A stretch of 25,232 bases of DNA from Tiamatella sp964451715 (GTDB taxonomy: Archaea; Thermoproteota; Thermoprotei_A; Sulfolobales; Acidilobaceae), in contig CAYVIZ010000013.1 of NCBI GenBank assembly GCA_964451715.1, forward strand, positions 1 through 25,232. The letters are read 5' to 3'. Every line of letters starts with the position of its first letter. Within the stretch, counting starts at the first letter, position 1. This document shows positions 1-7,382 of the stretch, piece by piece. Under the pieces are notes generated by a model. It was not told the origin of the DNA. It did not search any database and worked only from the letters and a program-made list of their open reading frames with translations. The position numbers and the translations under genes are program-made.

Positions 1-794
1 TACCATTCACCATAACACAGAAAGGCATACAAGTATGGGTCCCACCAAACCTCGAGAGTATCCCTGCCTTCTCAAAAAAGAGAGAGTACCTAGTCCCATG
101 CAGTCTTCTTAAGAAGCTTATTGGAACACTCAAAGGAGGCATGATCGTTTCCGCTTATTATCCTGTGGATTCAAGGCCTTATTGTCTCCTATCCCTATTG
201 CTTTCTATGGCGTTATACAATGATGCCAAAACACTTGTAGTTAGCTATTCCATGTCATCTTCCCAAGTTAGAGATTTTCTTTCCTCGTCGCCTGAGAAAA
301 AGCAAGAGCTCCCTGCTTCTAGGATCATAGAAGCTCTAATTGACTCGGGTAAACTTGTGGTAAAAGCCTACAACCCCTCCGCGTATAGTGTTGAAGAGCT
401 CTACTCACGTGAAATGGAATTTATAGAAGAGATAGACCCGGATATCGTTGTCTTCATAGGAGTGGACTCGGCTCCCCAGCAGGATGATCCGGAGCTTATA
501 GACCTGCTGAGAAATGAGATGATGTACCTGAAGTCGAAGGGTATACTTGTATTTAGATTCGGTGCATTAGATTCTAAGAGGAACTATCAGGCTGCTGTAC
601 AGCTGTCTGATATTGTGTTAAGGTTTAGCGGCTACAGGCAGGATCAAGGTGAGGGATCTACTGTATATATGTGGATTACTGGGAAGGATCCAATAGTTAT
701 AGATAAACACCTCCTGGTCAGATGCGGCCTCGAAGCGCTCGCTGAGAGCATAAAGTCATCCAATATTAGGGAGGGGGTGCCTCAATGGGGGTGA
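1..794 (+). CDS. KaiC/RecA-like ATPase-family protein, C-terminal part (5' end outside window)
   Basis: The reading frame is open from base 3 without a stop, so the ATG at 141 is probably internal and the gene starts before the window. The first visible residues (PFTITQKGIQVW) resemble the end of a KaiC-type ATPase domain. A second RecA-like domain then begins around LLKKLIGTLKGGMIVSAYY, the place where KaiC proteins have 'LL.GG...G.vvlv.G' and the Walker A loop. Here the loop reads YPVDSRPY instead of GxxGxGKT, so ATP binding by this domain is probably lost. A Walker-B-like strand follows (DPDIVVFIGVD), and then a typical RecA-fold beta-strand tail ending near GKDPIVIDKHLLV. The gene overlaps the next one by 10 bases and is presumably co-transcribed with it. 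The fold assignment is by pattern only. The function, perhaps regulatory or scaffolding, is unknown. Confidence 0.6.
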   Translation, partial: PFTITQKGIQVWVPPNLESIPAFSKKREYLVPCSLLKKLIGTLKGGMIVSAYYPVDSRPYCLLSLLLSMALYNDAKTLVVSYSMSSSQVRDFLSSSPEKKQELPASRIIEALIDSGKLVVKAYNPSAYSVEELYSREMEFIEEIDPDIVVFIGVDSAPQQDDPELIDLLRNEMMYLKSKGILVFRFGALDSKRNYQAAVQLSDIVLRFSGYRQDQGEGSTVYMWITGKDPIVIDKHLLVRCGLEALAESIKSSNIREGVPQWG

Positions 795-1189
795 TACCTT
801 TGACTACGTTCCTTAATAACGTAAAGGATATCCTTTACAAAAAATCGCCAGGTACTGCTCTATTTTTGGATTTCGTCTCAAGGAAGGAGACGGGAATGCC
901 TTTCACTGAGTCATTGCTTAAGAAGCCAGATAAACTAGTTGATATTATTCAGAAGGCATACCCTGACAAGTACTCGGTAGCTTTCATATACGATTTAATA
1001 GTAAAGATTATAGCGTCAAAACTGGGTAAACTGGATGCTGTAGAGGAAGTGAAAAAGGCTCTAAGCAATGGATGTACTAGTTTTGTGAGACTACTAAAGG
1101 AGAATGGAGTAAATGGATCACTAAACGAGGCGGTTTGCGGGTTGAATCCAGCCAATAGTTATGAAGGTAGCGTAGCTAGCCTCTCTTAA
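785..1189 (+). CDS. Hypothetical protein, co-transcribed with KaiC-like gene
   Basis: This is a 134-residue protein I do not recognise. It is predicted soluble and mostly helical, with no signal peptide or membrane segment. The N-terminal two thirds are amphipathic helices rich in Lys and Asp, the middle has a hydrophobic patch (SVAFIYDLIVKIIASKLG), and the tail is low in complexity and Ser-rich. Two cysteines (in NGCTSF and AVCGLN) are too far apart to suggest a metal site. The ATG overlaps the end of the KaiC-like gene by 10 bases and is preceded by a strong Shine-Dalgarno region (GGAGGGGGTG), which supports this start and translational coupling. Its tight link to the KaiC-like gene suggests a partner role. 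That is inference only. Confidence 0.7.
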   Translation: MGVIPLTTFLNNVKDILYKKSPGTALFLDFVSRKETGMPFTESLLKKPDKLVDIIQKAYPDKYSVAFIYDLIVKIIASKLGKLDAVEEVKKALSNGCTSFVRLLKENGVNGSLNEAVCGLNPANSYEGSVASLS

Positions 1190-1228
1190 AGGTAATCCAG
1201 CCGATTAATTGCCCGATTAACATTGTGC

Positions 1229-1969
1229 TTAACTTACAACTACTGGTATGTTATCGTTGTAAAGAATGATGTGTGCTTTACCGTCGATATATCGTAGGCA
1301 AAGACCTATAGAACGTACTTGTAAGCCCTTGCTCATAGCCTCTTTTAATATTGAGGGTAAAAGCGGGTCACCTTTCCTGTACGGCGTGAAAACCCTGGCT
1401 CCCGGGAAGCCTGATATGAAAACAAGGAACACACTATCTCCTATAGCCGCTATTTCTCCTAGAAGCTCTATATGCCTTCTCCCTCTTTCAGTTGGACAGT
1501 CGGGATACATGGCTTCCATGTGGGGTCCTCTGAGCACAGCGCTCTTTAACTCTACCAGAACATCCTTTCCCTTGCAGTCTAGTAGAAAGTCGAGTCTTGA
1601 GTCTCCTATTCTCGGTGCCCTGGCTTTTACATTGCACCCTTTGAGCCATGATATAAGACCTCTGTTGACAGCCAACTCAAACGATTTCTCTTGCAGGGAG
1701 GTATTGATTAGAGAGCCGCCGTAAACCTCTGAGCCTATAAGGTAGTGTGTTGTAACTCCTTCTCGTCTGCGTTGCTTACAGATGATAGTGCTACCAGGAT
1801 ATAATATGTCCTCGAGTCTTCCTGTATTGGTATTATGAACTAGTAGCTTTTCACCGGACAAAGTATATGCCTCTACCACGAATCTGTTCAACCTCTTTAT
1901 AACACTGCATTTCTCCACACCAGGTATTACTTGGATGATTGAACCTTTACATTCCGGTTTACTCTTCAC
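1229..1969 (-). CDS. sfsA: SfsA family protein (sugar fermentation stimulation protein homolog)
   Basis: The 246-residue product fits the SfsA family in length and motif order. An N-terminal OB-fold-like region contains HNTNTGRLEDILYPG (family 'H.pNtGRl.ell.pG'). A central SRLDFLLDCKGKDVLVELKS has the PD-(D/E)xK nuclease-like arrangement D...(E)xK. Then come YPDCPTERGRRHIELL (family 'FPDa.T.RG.kHl.eL') and a C-terminal FTPYRKGDPLL. Bacterial SfsA was described as a DNA-binding protein affecting maltose metabolism. The archaeal role is not established, and the nuclease-like core makes nucleic-acid binding or cleavage plausible. The start is GTG. A GATATAG element about 30 bases upstream is consistent with a leaderless transcript. 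The gene lies 65 bases downstream of the beta-propeller gene on the same strand and converges with the unknown gene ending at 1189. Confidence 0.92.
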   Translation of the reverse strand: MKSKPECKGSIIQVIPGVEKCSVIKRLNRFVVEAYTLSGEKLLVHNTNTGRLEDILYPGSTIICKQRRREGVTTHYLIGSEVYGGSLINTSLQEKSFELAVNRGLISWLKGCNVKARAPRIGDSRLDFLLDCKGKDVLVELKSAVLRGPHMEAMYPDCPTERGRRHIELLGEIAAIGDSVFLVFISGFPGARVFTPYRKGDPLLPSILKEAMSKGLQVRSIGLCLRYIDGKAHIILYNDNIPVVVS

Positions 1970-2034
1970 ACCTTATAACCCAGTTAGTATTGGGGAATCT
2001 ATATCAAGAAAAAGAATGTGTTTAGAAATGCATG

Positions 2035-4137
2035 CTACCCCTTATTGACCTCTTCTAGTGTGAGGGCGTTATAGGCTATTATGTGAGGCTTCATCATGGG
2101 GTCGGCTAGGTATATTGTGTCCTCTATATATAGTGGTCTTAGGCTCATTAGTGAATAGTAGTTAATCCATTTATCAGTATAATCCTTTTGAAGTATCTTG
2201 TAGGACACTATTCTGCCCTGGTTGTCCATCTTTATAACTGCTATACCCACAGCTTCTCTCTCTCCGAACCGGGTGGAGTAGACTGGTATAAGTACATAGG
2301 AATGCCTTGGATCGTACTGGAATGCTTTGTGCCCGTTTACAGTATCTTCTATGACCGGGCTCCTATAGTCTTTGATCACTGTTCTGTTAATAATTTTTAT
2401 CGAGCCGTTCTCCAGAATTCTATAAGTGGTTATTCTAGCATTCCACATTCTGTCGTCGAAGCCTACGCCTACTAGTATACTATTATTTATAGGGTGTAGG
2501 TAGTCGTCGAAGCCGGGTGATTTGAGGTATCCTATAACCTTCGGCTCATGAGGGTCGGAGAGGTCTATATAGAAGAGTGGGTCTATAACCCTATAGGTGA
2601 CGAGGTATAGTTTATCGCCTATAAATCTCACAGCATGGATTCTTTCTCTTACCGATATATTATCCAGTCGTGACACTTCTTTAAGACTCGTGGAGTTCAA
2701 TACTGTAAGACTTACACTACCATAAGTATAATCGTATGTCACCAGTCGGAGGTATCCTTTGTACTCGTCCATCTGCCACTGCCTTGTAACAGAACCGTTT
2801 ATTTCGGTCTTCGCTATAAAGCCCATAGAGCTTGGTTTTAGGGATGCTTTAAGCAGTACACCCATGTGCCTTAACTTTTCTTCGAATACGCTTGTATTTT
2901 CCTTCAACTTGTCAGCATCAAGTTGGATTACTCCGTTCGACGTGGTTGTGGCAACGGGGTTCTCTAGAGGTGTGCTTAGAGGTTTTACTATGAAGACAGG
3001 GGGTTCTTGCGTGAACAGGTATAGTGTATCGCTGTTAGGCATATATATGGCCGACGCATAGCTCCCCAAGGTTGCTATGCTTTCCATACTATAGTCGCTC
3101 GTGTTGATGCTTGTCACTATTATGTAGACTTGAGGAGTTCCCGTCAGGTATATGTTTCCAGGTTCTATTTCTCCTTCACTAGTCTCCGGCACAACAGGCT
3201 CGCCGCTGACGCCGGAGAGGGAGTTCTCCTGGGTTACTATTATGAGTCTCCCATCACTCGTTGATAGTCTAGAGCTGAAGAATGAGCCGTCAATCCATCC
3301 TGATCTTATAAAACGGCCATTCATGTCGAAGATGAGGAACCACGTTGTCCTAGCTACCTCTATGAAAGGCGGTGAGCGTGTTCCATAGGAGGCTTCAATC
3401 AAAGCTATTATCTTTCCCTTATACAAGTATAGGCCTACAGGCCTGTACCCTCTTAAACCTATGCTCCACAGCACGTTCACCACGTTATACCCGGTAGTAG
3501 TATTGCTTACCACTGCGACCCAGTAGGAGCTGTTGTGTCCCTTGAAGCCTTGTATGTAGCTGGTCAGGTTCACCTTGAATTTAAGGTGAATATCCTCTGG
3601 TGGATAAGCCTTGTAGAGCATTAGCGTCCCATTCCTTGCTAGGAGGGCAATGTGTTCACCGTCCGTCTTCACATAGTCTTCCTCGTCAATACCCTTAACC
3701 TGTACATTGGTACCAGAGTAAAACGACTGCTGAGGAGAACCACCTACTTGCGTCCCGGTTACGGTCATTGTTGGTGTGGCTACAGTTACTGTAGCCTCGG
3801 TTTTCACTGGACCCGCGGCATCTAGTGTTGCATAGTAGAGGGGGTACATTATTGGGTATCTATATTGTGGGCTAACCATGGTAGATAACGCTTCTAATAG
3901 GTTTTTAATACTACCAGTATCCATGAATCTTATGATGCCGTTCTTTACTGAGAGTCTTATAGTCTTGTCTCCCGCTTTATATGAGGGCTGCACTTGTGTT
4001 GTCACTGTAGAGTCGGTTTCTATTTGCCTGCCCGGGATTTTTGTTGCCGGGTTATAGATTGTTATCATCGCTGTCACAGCTAATGCTATGATGATACCGG
4101 CCATAAGGGGCTTTACTAGTGGATGGTAACTTGTCAT
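2035..4137 (-). CDS. Membrane-anchored extracellular beta-propeller protein (Beta_propel family, COG4880-like)
   Basis: I place the start at the ATG at 4137, giving 700 residues, because GGTGAT lies just upstream. An in-frame TTG at 4209 would add 24 residues with no ribosome site. Residues about 11-29 (LMAGIIIALAVTAMITIYN) form one hydrophobic segment, an uncleaved signal anchor or signal peptide that places the rest outside the cell. A Thr/Val-rich linker with repeated TVT stretches follows. Near residue 145 is the family hallmark NVQVKGIDEEDYVKTDGEHI, and propeller-like repeats then run to the C terminus. Many N-x-S/T sites fit a glycosylated surface protein. The family is found in archaea and bacteria, and its ligand or enzyme activity is not known to me. 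The gene is divergent from a membrane-bound winged-helix regulator, suggesting local control. Confidence 0.85.
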   Translation of the reverse strand: MTSYHPLVKPLMAGIIIALAVTAMITIYNPATKIPGRQIETDSTVTTQVQPSYKAGDKTIRLSVKNGIIRFMDTGSIKNLLEALSTMVSPQYRYPIMYPLYYATLDAAGPVKTEATVTVATPTMTVTGTQVGGSPQQSFYSGTNVQVKGIDEEDYVKTDGEHIALLARNGTLMLYKAYPPEDIHLKFKVNLTSYIQGFKGHNSSYWVAVVSNTTTGYNVVNVLWSIGLRGYRPVGLYLYKGKIIALIEASYGTRSPPFIEVARTTWFLIFDMNGRFIRSGWIDGSFFSSRLSTSDGRLIIVTQENSLSGVSGEPVVPETSEGEIEPGNIYLTGTPQVYIIVTSINTSDYSMESIATLGSYASAIYMPNSDTLYLFTQEPPVFIVKPLSTPLENPVATTTSNGVIQLDADKLKENTSVFEEKLRHMGVLLKASLKPSSMGFIAKTEINGSVTRQWQMDEYKGYLRLVTYDYTYGSVSLTVLNSTSLKEVSRLDNISVRERIHAVRFIGDKLYLVTYRVIDPLFYIDLSDPHEPKVIGYLKSPGFDDYLHPINNSILVGVGFDDRMWNARITTYRILENGSIKIINRTVIKDYRSPVIEDTVNGHKAFQYDPRHSYVLIPVYSTRFGEREAVGIAVIKMDNQGRIVSYKILQKDYTDKWINYYSLMSLRPLYIEDTIYLADPMMKPHIIAYNALTLEEVNKG

Positions 4138-4212
4138 TGGCTTATCACCGTGTATAGTAAGTGTGCATCTCGTTCTAGTTAAATCCAGGTTTTTGTACGG
4201 TGTGATCAAAAG

Positions 4213-4224
4213 TTTAGATCTAAA
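4213..4224. promoter_or_regulatory. Perfect 12-bp palindrome between divergent genes
   Basis: TTTAGATCTAAA is a perfect 12-bp palindrome in the short space between the beta-propeller gene (minus strand) and the winged-helix regulator (plus strand). It lies 43 bases upstream of the regulator's ATG, partly overlapping a TATA-like AAATCTTAT. It could be an operator for the regulator. A chance AT-rich palindrome is possible. Confidence 0.4.
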
Positions 4225-4266
4225 TCTTATCCATGGGCATTATGTGTTACTAGGGGAGCATAGAGT

Positions 4267-4698
4267 ATGGATAGATCTACAGAGGATCCGCTGATATTGT
4301 TAGGGGGGACGAGTCTAAGGGTTTATCTGTACCTGCTTCACGCCGGGAAGCCTGTCGGCATAAGAGAGCTTCAGAGGGACATGGGGTTCAAGAGCCCTAC
4401 TACGGCTAGGCATCACTTGGAAAAGCTGGTAGAGCTGGGGTTAGCCCGCAGGGTTGAGGAGGGTTTTATTGCAGTTAAGCCGCGTGGAGTATTGGGAGGG
4501 CTTTATAATATACTGGGCGTGGTTGTTCCTAGAAGTGTTCTACTCTCATCCTTCCTGGCTACGTCGACCTTGATATGCTTGTTAACCCGTGAATGCGGTA
4601 TTCTAGGTTTGTCCCTGTTTATTGTAGGGACCTCTATAAGTGTATGGGAGTCCTATATGTTCTACCGGGATTACCGTGAACTAGTTAAAGGAGGATGA
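4267..4698 (+). CDS. Membrane-bound winged-helix (HTH) transcriptional regulator
   Basis: A 143-residue protein. Residues about 12-70 form an ArsR/MarR-like winged helix: SLRVYLYLLHAGKPVGIREL, a recognition region around KSPTTARHHLEKLVELGLA, and a short wing (RRVEEGFIAVK). The C-terminal half has two hydrophobic segments (about residues 85-103 and 108-125) separated by a short LTRECG turn, then a basic/aromatic tail. This gives a DNA-binding domain tethered to the membrane, a one-component sensor layout. The ATG is preceded by GGGGAG at proper spacing. The gene is divergent from the secreted beta-propeller protein and likely regulates it, itself, or both. The HTH plus membrane architecture is clear. 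The target and the signal are inferred. Confidence 0.8.
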   Translation: MDRSTEDPLILLGGTSLRVYLYLLHAGKPVGIRELQRDMGFKSPTTARHHLEKLVELGLARRVEEGFIAVKPRGVLGGLYNILGVVVPRSVLLSSFLATSTLICLLTRECGILGLSLFIVGTSISVWESYMFYRDYRELVKGG

Positions 4699-4723
4699 GA
4701 GGATTCTAGAGTTTTCAAGGCTC

Positions 4724-5554
4724 TTACCTGGTTTTCCGGGGGAACTCTCTAACGTGAACATCGAGCTGGGGGAATGGTATTTCTATGCCTTCCTCGTTGA
4801 ATCTCCTGTATACTGCCTTGATGATAGCCTCTCTAACGGCCCAGTAGTCCTCTCTTCTCGCCCAAGCCCTTAGTTGCAGGTTGACAGAGGAATCAGCCAA
4901 CTCTGTCACTATAACTTGTGGCTCCGGATCACTTAGAACCCCCTCTATGGAGCGAATGACTTCTAACGCGGTTTTAACCGCTTTATCCAAGTCTGTACCA
5001 TACGCTACACCCACATCTACAGAAATCCTTTTCACAGGCATCTTAGTATAGTTAACTATGGCTGACCCCCATACAGACTTGTTAGGCACCATTATAACAT
5101 TATTTTCGGGTGTTTTAAGCACTGTAGAAAGTATGCCTACATCCTCTACAACACCCTTGTATCCCGCCACCTCTACCACGTCTCCCTTGGAGAAAGCCCG
5201 GGAGGCTGCTAGCCATACTCCAGCTGCTAGGTTGTTAATCGTATCCTGTAAGCCGAATCCTAGCACAAGCCCTATAATGGCGGATAAGCCCAGTACTAGG
5301 CTCCCCGTATTATATCCCAGTGTAGCCGCTACAGCTAATACAAGCGCGGCATAGAGCAATACCTCGACAAGCCTAGCCAGCACACCCGCTGCCAGCTCTG
5401 GGACGCCTATACGAGTCAGCGAGCTGCGTAAGACTTGAATAACGGTTTTTATGATCACATAACCGACTACTGCAATAACTATAGCCCATAGGAGGGATTC
5501 TACCTTAATACTTGTGAGCGGGATGGTTCTGCTTAGCAAATTCGTCATTTCCAT
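4724..5554 (-). CDS. Small-conductance mechanosensitive channel, MscS family
   Basis: A 276-residue protein that probably forms an oligomeric pore releasing solutes when membrane tension rises. The N-terminal part has hydrophobic segments at about residues 17-40, 57-82 and 84-110. The third is the glycine/alanine-rich pore helix, LVLGLSAIIGLVLGFGLQD, followed by TINNLAAGVWL. The MscS beta domain follows (FSKGDVVEVAGYKGVVEDVG and the conserved IMVPNKSVW), then an alpha/beta C-terminal domain ending with FPQLDVHV. The length is normal for the family. Two nearby ATG codons (first and third codons) are possible starts, and GGTG lies just upstream of both. The gene follows a TauE/SafE permease after a 91-base AT-rich gap that probably holds its own promoter. 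Confidence 0.93.
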   Translation of the reverse strand: MEMTNLLSRTIPLTSIKVESLLWAIVIAVVGYVIIKTVIQVLRSSLTRIGVPELAAGVLARLVEVLLYAALVLAVAATLGYNTGSLVLGLSAIIGLVLGFGLQDTINNLAAGVWLAASRAFSKGDVVEVAGYKGVVEDVGILSTVLKTPENNVIMVPNKSVWGSAIVNYTKMPVKRISVDVGVAYGTDLDKAVKTALEVIRSIEGVLSDPEPQVIVTELADSSVNLQLRAWARREDYWAVREAIIKAVYRRFNEEGIEIPFPQLDVHVREFPRKTR

Positions 5555-5560
5555 TGCACC

Positions 5561-5590
5561 ATATATTAATTCATTAAATGTTTAATATAT
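5561..5590. repeat. AT-rich inverted repeat in the MscS promoter region
   Basis: ATATATTAA at 5561-5569 and TTAATATAT at 5582-5590 are perfect 9-bp inverted arms around a 12-base spacer, immediately upstream of the mscS start. The arms overlap likely TATA elements. This may be an operator or simply a base-composition effect of an AT-rich archaeal promoter. Confidence 0.4.
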
Positions 5591-5645
5591 TATTTAAAAC
5601 CGTGAACATCTCTATTCTTCTTCAGTTGCTCCACAGCATTAGAAG

Positions 5646-6422
5646 CTATAAAATCCTGTAGAATAAGATGGCGGAAGTCACTACATAGTAGGATGAGGCT
5701 ATCACCAGCAGCCATCTAGACTCCATCTTCACCATAATACCCGTAGACATGCGGGCTCCTGTGTACGTGCCTACTAGTAGGAGTATAGCTAGTATTAAGT
5801 CCAGGTGTCCCGTATATATATAGCCTATAACCCCGGTTGCAGCTGTTATGCCAACCATTAACTTGCTCGTAGAGAGGGCTTTATGCATCTCTATACCAAG
5901 TACCAGCACTAGTATGGGAACCTTTACGACACCGCCGCCTATTCCGAGTGTAGCTGAAAGGAAGCCTGCGATCAGACTAGCTAGTATGGCCACTATAAGC
6001 TTCAGGGCACTCTTATCCCTGGAGGAGGATGCCGTGTTTAGCTTGCGGCTCTTTACATAAAATAGAACAGCCGTGACTAGTAGGATTGACGCTAGCAGTG
6101 CCTGTAGCGTGTTGCTGGTCATTTTACCGAAGGAGTAAACACCTATTGATGCCCCTGTAACGGATGCCGTCTCTAGTATGACTGCAAGCTTGTAATCCAC
6201 CAGTCCTTCACCGAATAACCTCCTGAGACCGCCTGCGCTGGTTCCTAGTATGGCGAAGAGGCTTGCTGGAACCGCCTTCTTTATGTCTACACCTGCTATG
6301 ACTAGAAGAGGAACCATAACGGAGCCGCCGCCTATGCCCAGTAGTGTTCCTAGGAAGCCTGCTACGAACCCTATTATGGGCGCTAACACGTAGTCTAGAT
6401 GCATCATCAGGTTAGACACCAT
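5646..6422 (-). CDS. TauE/SafE family permease (putative sulfite/organosulfonate or anion exporter)
   Basis: A 258-residue polytopic membrane protein with about seven to eight hydrophobic segments. The TauE/SafE family shows internal duplication, visible here as TLLGIGGGSVMVPLL near residue 27 and TLGIGGGVVKVPIL near residue 160. The conserved KKAVPASLFAI and HKALSTSKLMVGI segments follow each repeat. Members export or import small anions such as sulfite, taurine-derived sulfoacetate or related compounds. The substrate cannot be read from sequence. A TATA-like AATAAAC lies about 25-30 bases upstream, so translation may start without a leader at the ATG used here. A second ATG five codons later, preceded by GGTG, is an alternative. 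The gene follows the tRNA gene on the same strand. Confidence 0.9.
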   Translation of the reverse strand: MVSNLMMHLDYVLAPIIGFVAGFLGTLLGIGGGSVMVPLLVIAGVDIKKAVPASLFAILGTSAGGLRRLFGEGLVDYKLAVILETASVTGASIGVYSFGKMTSNTLQALLASILLVTAVLFYVKSRKLNTASSSRDKSALKLIVAILASLIAGFLSATLGIGGGVVKVPILVLVLGIEMHKALSTSKLMVGITAATGVIGYIYTGHLDLILAILLLVGTYTGARMSTGIMVKMESRWLLVIASSYYVVTSAILFYRIL

Positions 6423-6503
6423 GTTTACAGGGGCTGCCTAGTCTCCAGGTTTATTGATGGAGATCTCTAAGGCTGGATATTAAAGGGTTTAGCATAGAAT
6501 ATG

Positions 6504-6609
6504 TGGAGCCGCCGCCGGGATTTGAACCCGGGACCCCCGGCTATCCCGCGACTTCGGTGCTCGGGTAACCGATACGAGGCCGGTGCTCTGCCGGCTGAGC
6601 TACGGCGGC
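6504..6609 (-). tRNA. tRNA-Thr (anticodon CGT) with 30-nt intron and encoded CCA
   Basis: On the minus strand the acceptor arms GCCGCCG and CGGCGGC pair perfectly, followed by discriminator T and an encoded CCA. The D arm is GCTC/GAGC, the anticodon stem CCGGC/GCCGG and the T stem CCGGG/CCCGG around TTCAAAT, with a 5-nt variable loop. After removing an intron (6543-6572) at the canonical position 37/38, the loop reads CTCGTAA, giving anticodon CGT (Thr, codon ACG). U73 fits archaeal tRNA-Thr. A TATA-like AT-rich stretch lies at about 6638-6652, overlapping the end of the upstream PIN gene. Confidence 0.95.
6543..6572 (-). other. Archaeal tRNA intron with bulge-helix-bulge splice motif
   Basis: The precursor can fold a canonical motif. 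A 4-bp core helix CUCG/CGGG is flanked by 3-nt bulges UAU and AUA that hold the two cleavage sites. The anticodon stem lies on one side and a 5-bp intron helix (CGGUU with AGUCG, two wobbles) on the other. This matches the substrate of the archaeal splicing endonuclease. The intron is too short to encode anything. Confidence 0.85.
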
Positions 6610-6653
6610 ACCATTGAAGAAATATCGTTGCCTTGCTTGGTATTTTATTTTAT

Positions 6654-7307
6654 CTATCCCTCGATGCCTCCTCTCTTCATGCGCCTCGACATGACAAGCA
6701 TGCGGCCTAGTGTTTCGACGAAATGCTCGGGGTCTATTACCATTACTCCTAGATGCTCACACATATTACGTATACCTGCATCGCTGGAGACTACTGCCCC
6801 TTTTAGCTCGAGGGCCAGTATAACCGTGTCGAAATCCTCGGGGCTGTCTATTATACCCTTCCTCAAAGCCTCTCTATACCTGTCACGGAGGCTTCTTATA
6901 ATGTCTCCCAAGCACTCCCTCTCCTTACCCGGGGAGCATTCCCTCCACGCCCTTGATACCATATCTTCCGCGACCCTGAGTCCTTTATATACACGTTTCC
7001 GCATATCCGAAATATACTCCGAGAAAACGGAGGCGGGTAGTTTAGTAGTCAGCTTATCGGGGGCTTTTACGGTTATCCATGTAGCCAGCTCGTTAACTGT
7101 TTCCACGGATACACCGTTACCTATAAGGTATCTTCTAAGCTCGTTCCACGTAGATGGGGTCATATAGTACGAGGAGCCCAGCTCTAGGCGCGTGTCTCTA
7201 ATCAGTTCCGCTAGTTTTCTCACAATATCTTCAAGATCACTACTGCCCAGTTTACTCTTCAACCTCGACTCTGTAAAAGCCGTGGTATCCAGTATGAACA
7301 CTTGCAA
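6654..7307 (-). CDS. PIN-domain RNA ligase partner protein (UPF0278-like)
   Basis: This 217-residue protein resembles the archaeal 'RNA ligase partner' family, a PIN-like nuclease fold often encoded beside an ATP-dependent RNA ligase. The N terminus has the first PIN strand and acidic residue (VFILDTTAFTE). A region around YYMTPSTWNELRRYL matches the family's 'mP.s..El..fl'. The C-terminal half carries DSPEDFDTVILALELKGAVVSSDAGIR, the usual acidic cluster and 'D.gi' of PIN domains. Here no ligase gene is adjacent within the window. The start is TTG, with GGTGGAG four bases upstream. GTG two codons later is an alternative. The gene is divergent from the unknown gene at 7383 and lies directly upstream of the intron-containing tRNA-Thr. 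Biological substrates are not known to me. Confidence 0.8.
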   Translation of the reverse strand: MQVFILDTTAFTESRLKSKLGSSDLEDIVRKLAELIRDTRLELGSSYYMTPSTWNELRRYLIGNGVSVETVNELATWITVKAPDKLTTKLPASVFSEYISDMRKRVYKGLRVAEDMVSRAWRECSPGKERECLGDIIRSLRDRYREALRKGIIDSPEDFDTVILALELKGAVVSSDAGIRNMCEHLGVMVIDPEHFVETLGRMLVMSRRMKRGGIEG

Positions 7308-7382
7308 CAGGCTCCACCATTAACTAGTTCTCACTAGACTATATTTGCTGCTGGTTATACAATAGAGTCTTGAGGGATAAAA

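Noticed and set aside
1201..1225. CCGATTAA repeated twice between convergent genes
   Set aside because: Two short copies only, no symmetry and no promoter nearby; likely chance.
1266..1724. Open frame opposite sfsA (152 codons)
   Set aside because: It is antisense to a well-supported family gene, has no ribosome site and shows unnatural composition.
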